DNA from: Chloroflexota bacterium
GTDB taxonomy: Bacteria > Chloroflexota > Limnocylindria > Limnocylindrales > CSP1-4
Assembly: GCA_029858845.1 (NCBI GenBank)
Contig: JAOUEG010000147.1
Coordinates: 1 to 5,266, forward strand
DNA: 5,266 nt
Direction of reading: 5' to 3'
The position numbers and the translations under genes were made by a program. The notes below the pieces were generated by a model. It had not been told where the DNA came from, did no database searches, and saw only the letters and a program-made list of their open reading frames with translations. Shown here one piece after another: positions 5,114 to 5,266 of the stretch; within the stretch, counting starts at the first letter, position 1; every line of letters begins with the position of its first letter.

Positions 5114-5266
5114 ATGTCCCGGATCATCGCCAGCGCCGCCATCCGCGGAGCCCACGAATACGTCACCGAAGCCGAGACCAAGGTCGCCGCGACGCTCGAG
5201 TCGAGCGGCGGCGCGACCCGCCTCGAATTCCCGAACACGGCGTTCTACCTGCCGCTGACCCTGGCC
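5114..5266 (+). CDS. acsB: CO-methylating acetyl-CoA synthase (CODH/ACS catalytic subunit), N-terminal 51 residues only
   Basis: The frame opens at ATG 5114 behind GGAGG and is still open at the window end. It begins MSRIIASAAIRGAHEYVTEA and reaches FPNTAFYLPLTLA at residues 39-51. That last motif corresponds to the (Y)PDTAYYLPV segment near residue 55 of Moorella AcsB, at the start of the N-terminal domain that contacts CODH and carries the CO tunnel. AcsB condenses CO, a methyl group from a corrinoid Fe-S protein and CoA at a Ni-Ni-[4Fe-4S] A-cluster; those Cys ligands lie far downstream and cannot be seen. The leader before the motif is about 16 residues shorter than in Moorella, recalled from memory. 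Position 16 bases after cooS strongly supports the call. The archaeal-type CdhC lacks this N-terminal domain, so the bacterial AcsB form fits better. Identification rests on one motif plus context. Confidence 0.82.
   Translation, partial: MSRIIASAAIRGAHEYVTEAETKVAATLESSGGATRLEFPNTAFYLPLTLA

Noticed and set aside
3148..5238. Very long open frame (696 codons) on the minus strand opposite cooS and the start of acsB.
   Set aside because: It is the antisense shadow of a strongly conserved gene in GC-rich DNA, where stop codons are rare. Its translation is rich in Asp, Gly, Arg and His, without recognisable motifs, while the plus strand carries every CODH ligand.
1..5266. tRNA, rRNA, CRISPR arrays, insertion sequences, phage attachment sites and pseudogenes.
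   Set aside because: I looked for these on both strands and saw none: no spaced repeats, transposase motifs, tRNA-like cloverleaf or internal frameshifts in the five genes.

Overview
The window is GC-rich bacterial DNA (G+C clearly above 60% by eye, with strong G/C bias at third codon positions). It carries part of a Wood-Ljungdahl (reductive acetyl-CoA) gene cluster. Gene content and base composition would fit a GC-rich Chloroflexota, Actinobacteriota or similar uncultured anaerobic or facultative lineage. No phylogenetic marker is present, so this assignment is only a guess.

Layout. The left end (1-429, minus strand) is the first 143 codons of a molybdenum hydroxylase large subunit (xanthine dehydrogenase / aldehyde oxidase / CoxL superfamily), which runs off the window. 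A 146-base gap (430-575) separates it from a long minus-strand gene (576-2201). That gene encodes a fusion of a methylenetetrahydrofolate reductase barrel (MetF) with the Cys-rich C-terminal domain that acetogens encode separately as MetV. A 161-base divergent intergenic region (2202-2362) holds several inverted repeats. On the plus strand follow cooC (2363-3130, nickel-insertion ATPase), cooS/acsA (3127-5097, Ni-Fe carbon monoxide dehydrogenase) and the first 51 codons of acsB (5114-5266, acetyl-CoA synthase), which runs off the right end. The cooC stop overlaps the cooS start (GTGA), and only 16 bases separate cooS from acsB, so these three look like one operon.

How the genes fit together. 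MetF-MetV would make methyl-tetrahydrofolate, the last step of the methyl branch. CooS would interconvert CO2 and CO, CooC would load Ni into CooS (and perhaps AcsB), and AcsB would join CO, the methyl group and CoA. The corrinoid protein and methyltransferase genes (acsCDE) are not in the window and may lie beyond its right edge. All CooS metal ligands expected from the family can be seen, so the enzyme looks intact. The direction of the pathway (fixation or acetyl-CoA oxidation) cannot be read from this sequence.

No complete unknown system was found. The features most worth a second look are the structured divergent control region upstream of cooC, including two hairpins that compete for one CCC and would expose or hide the cooC ribosome binding site; the loss of two of the four histidines in the presumed CooS proton-relay row; the single-chain MetF-MetV protein; and a long hairpin folded into the last codons of that gene.
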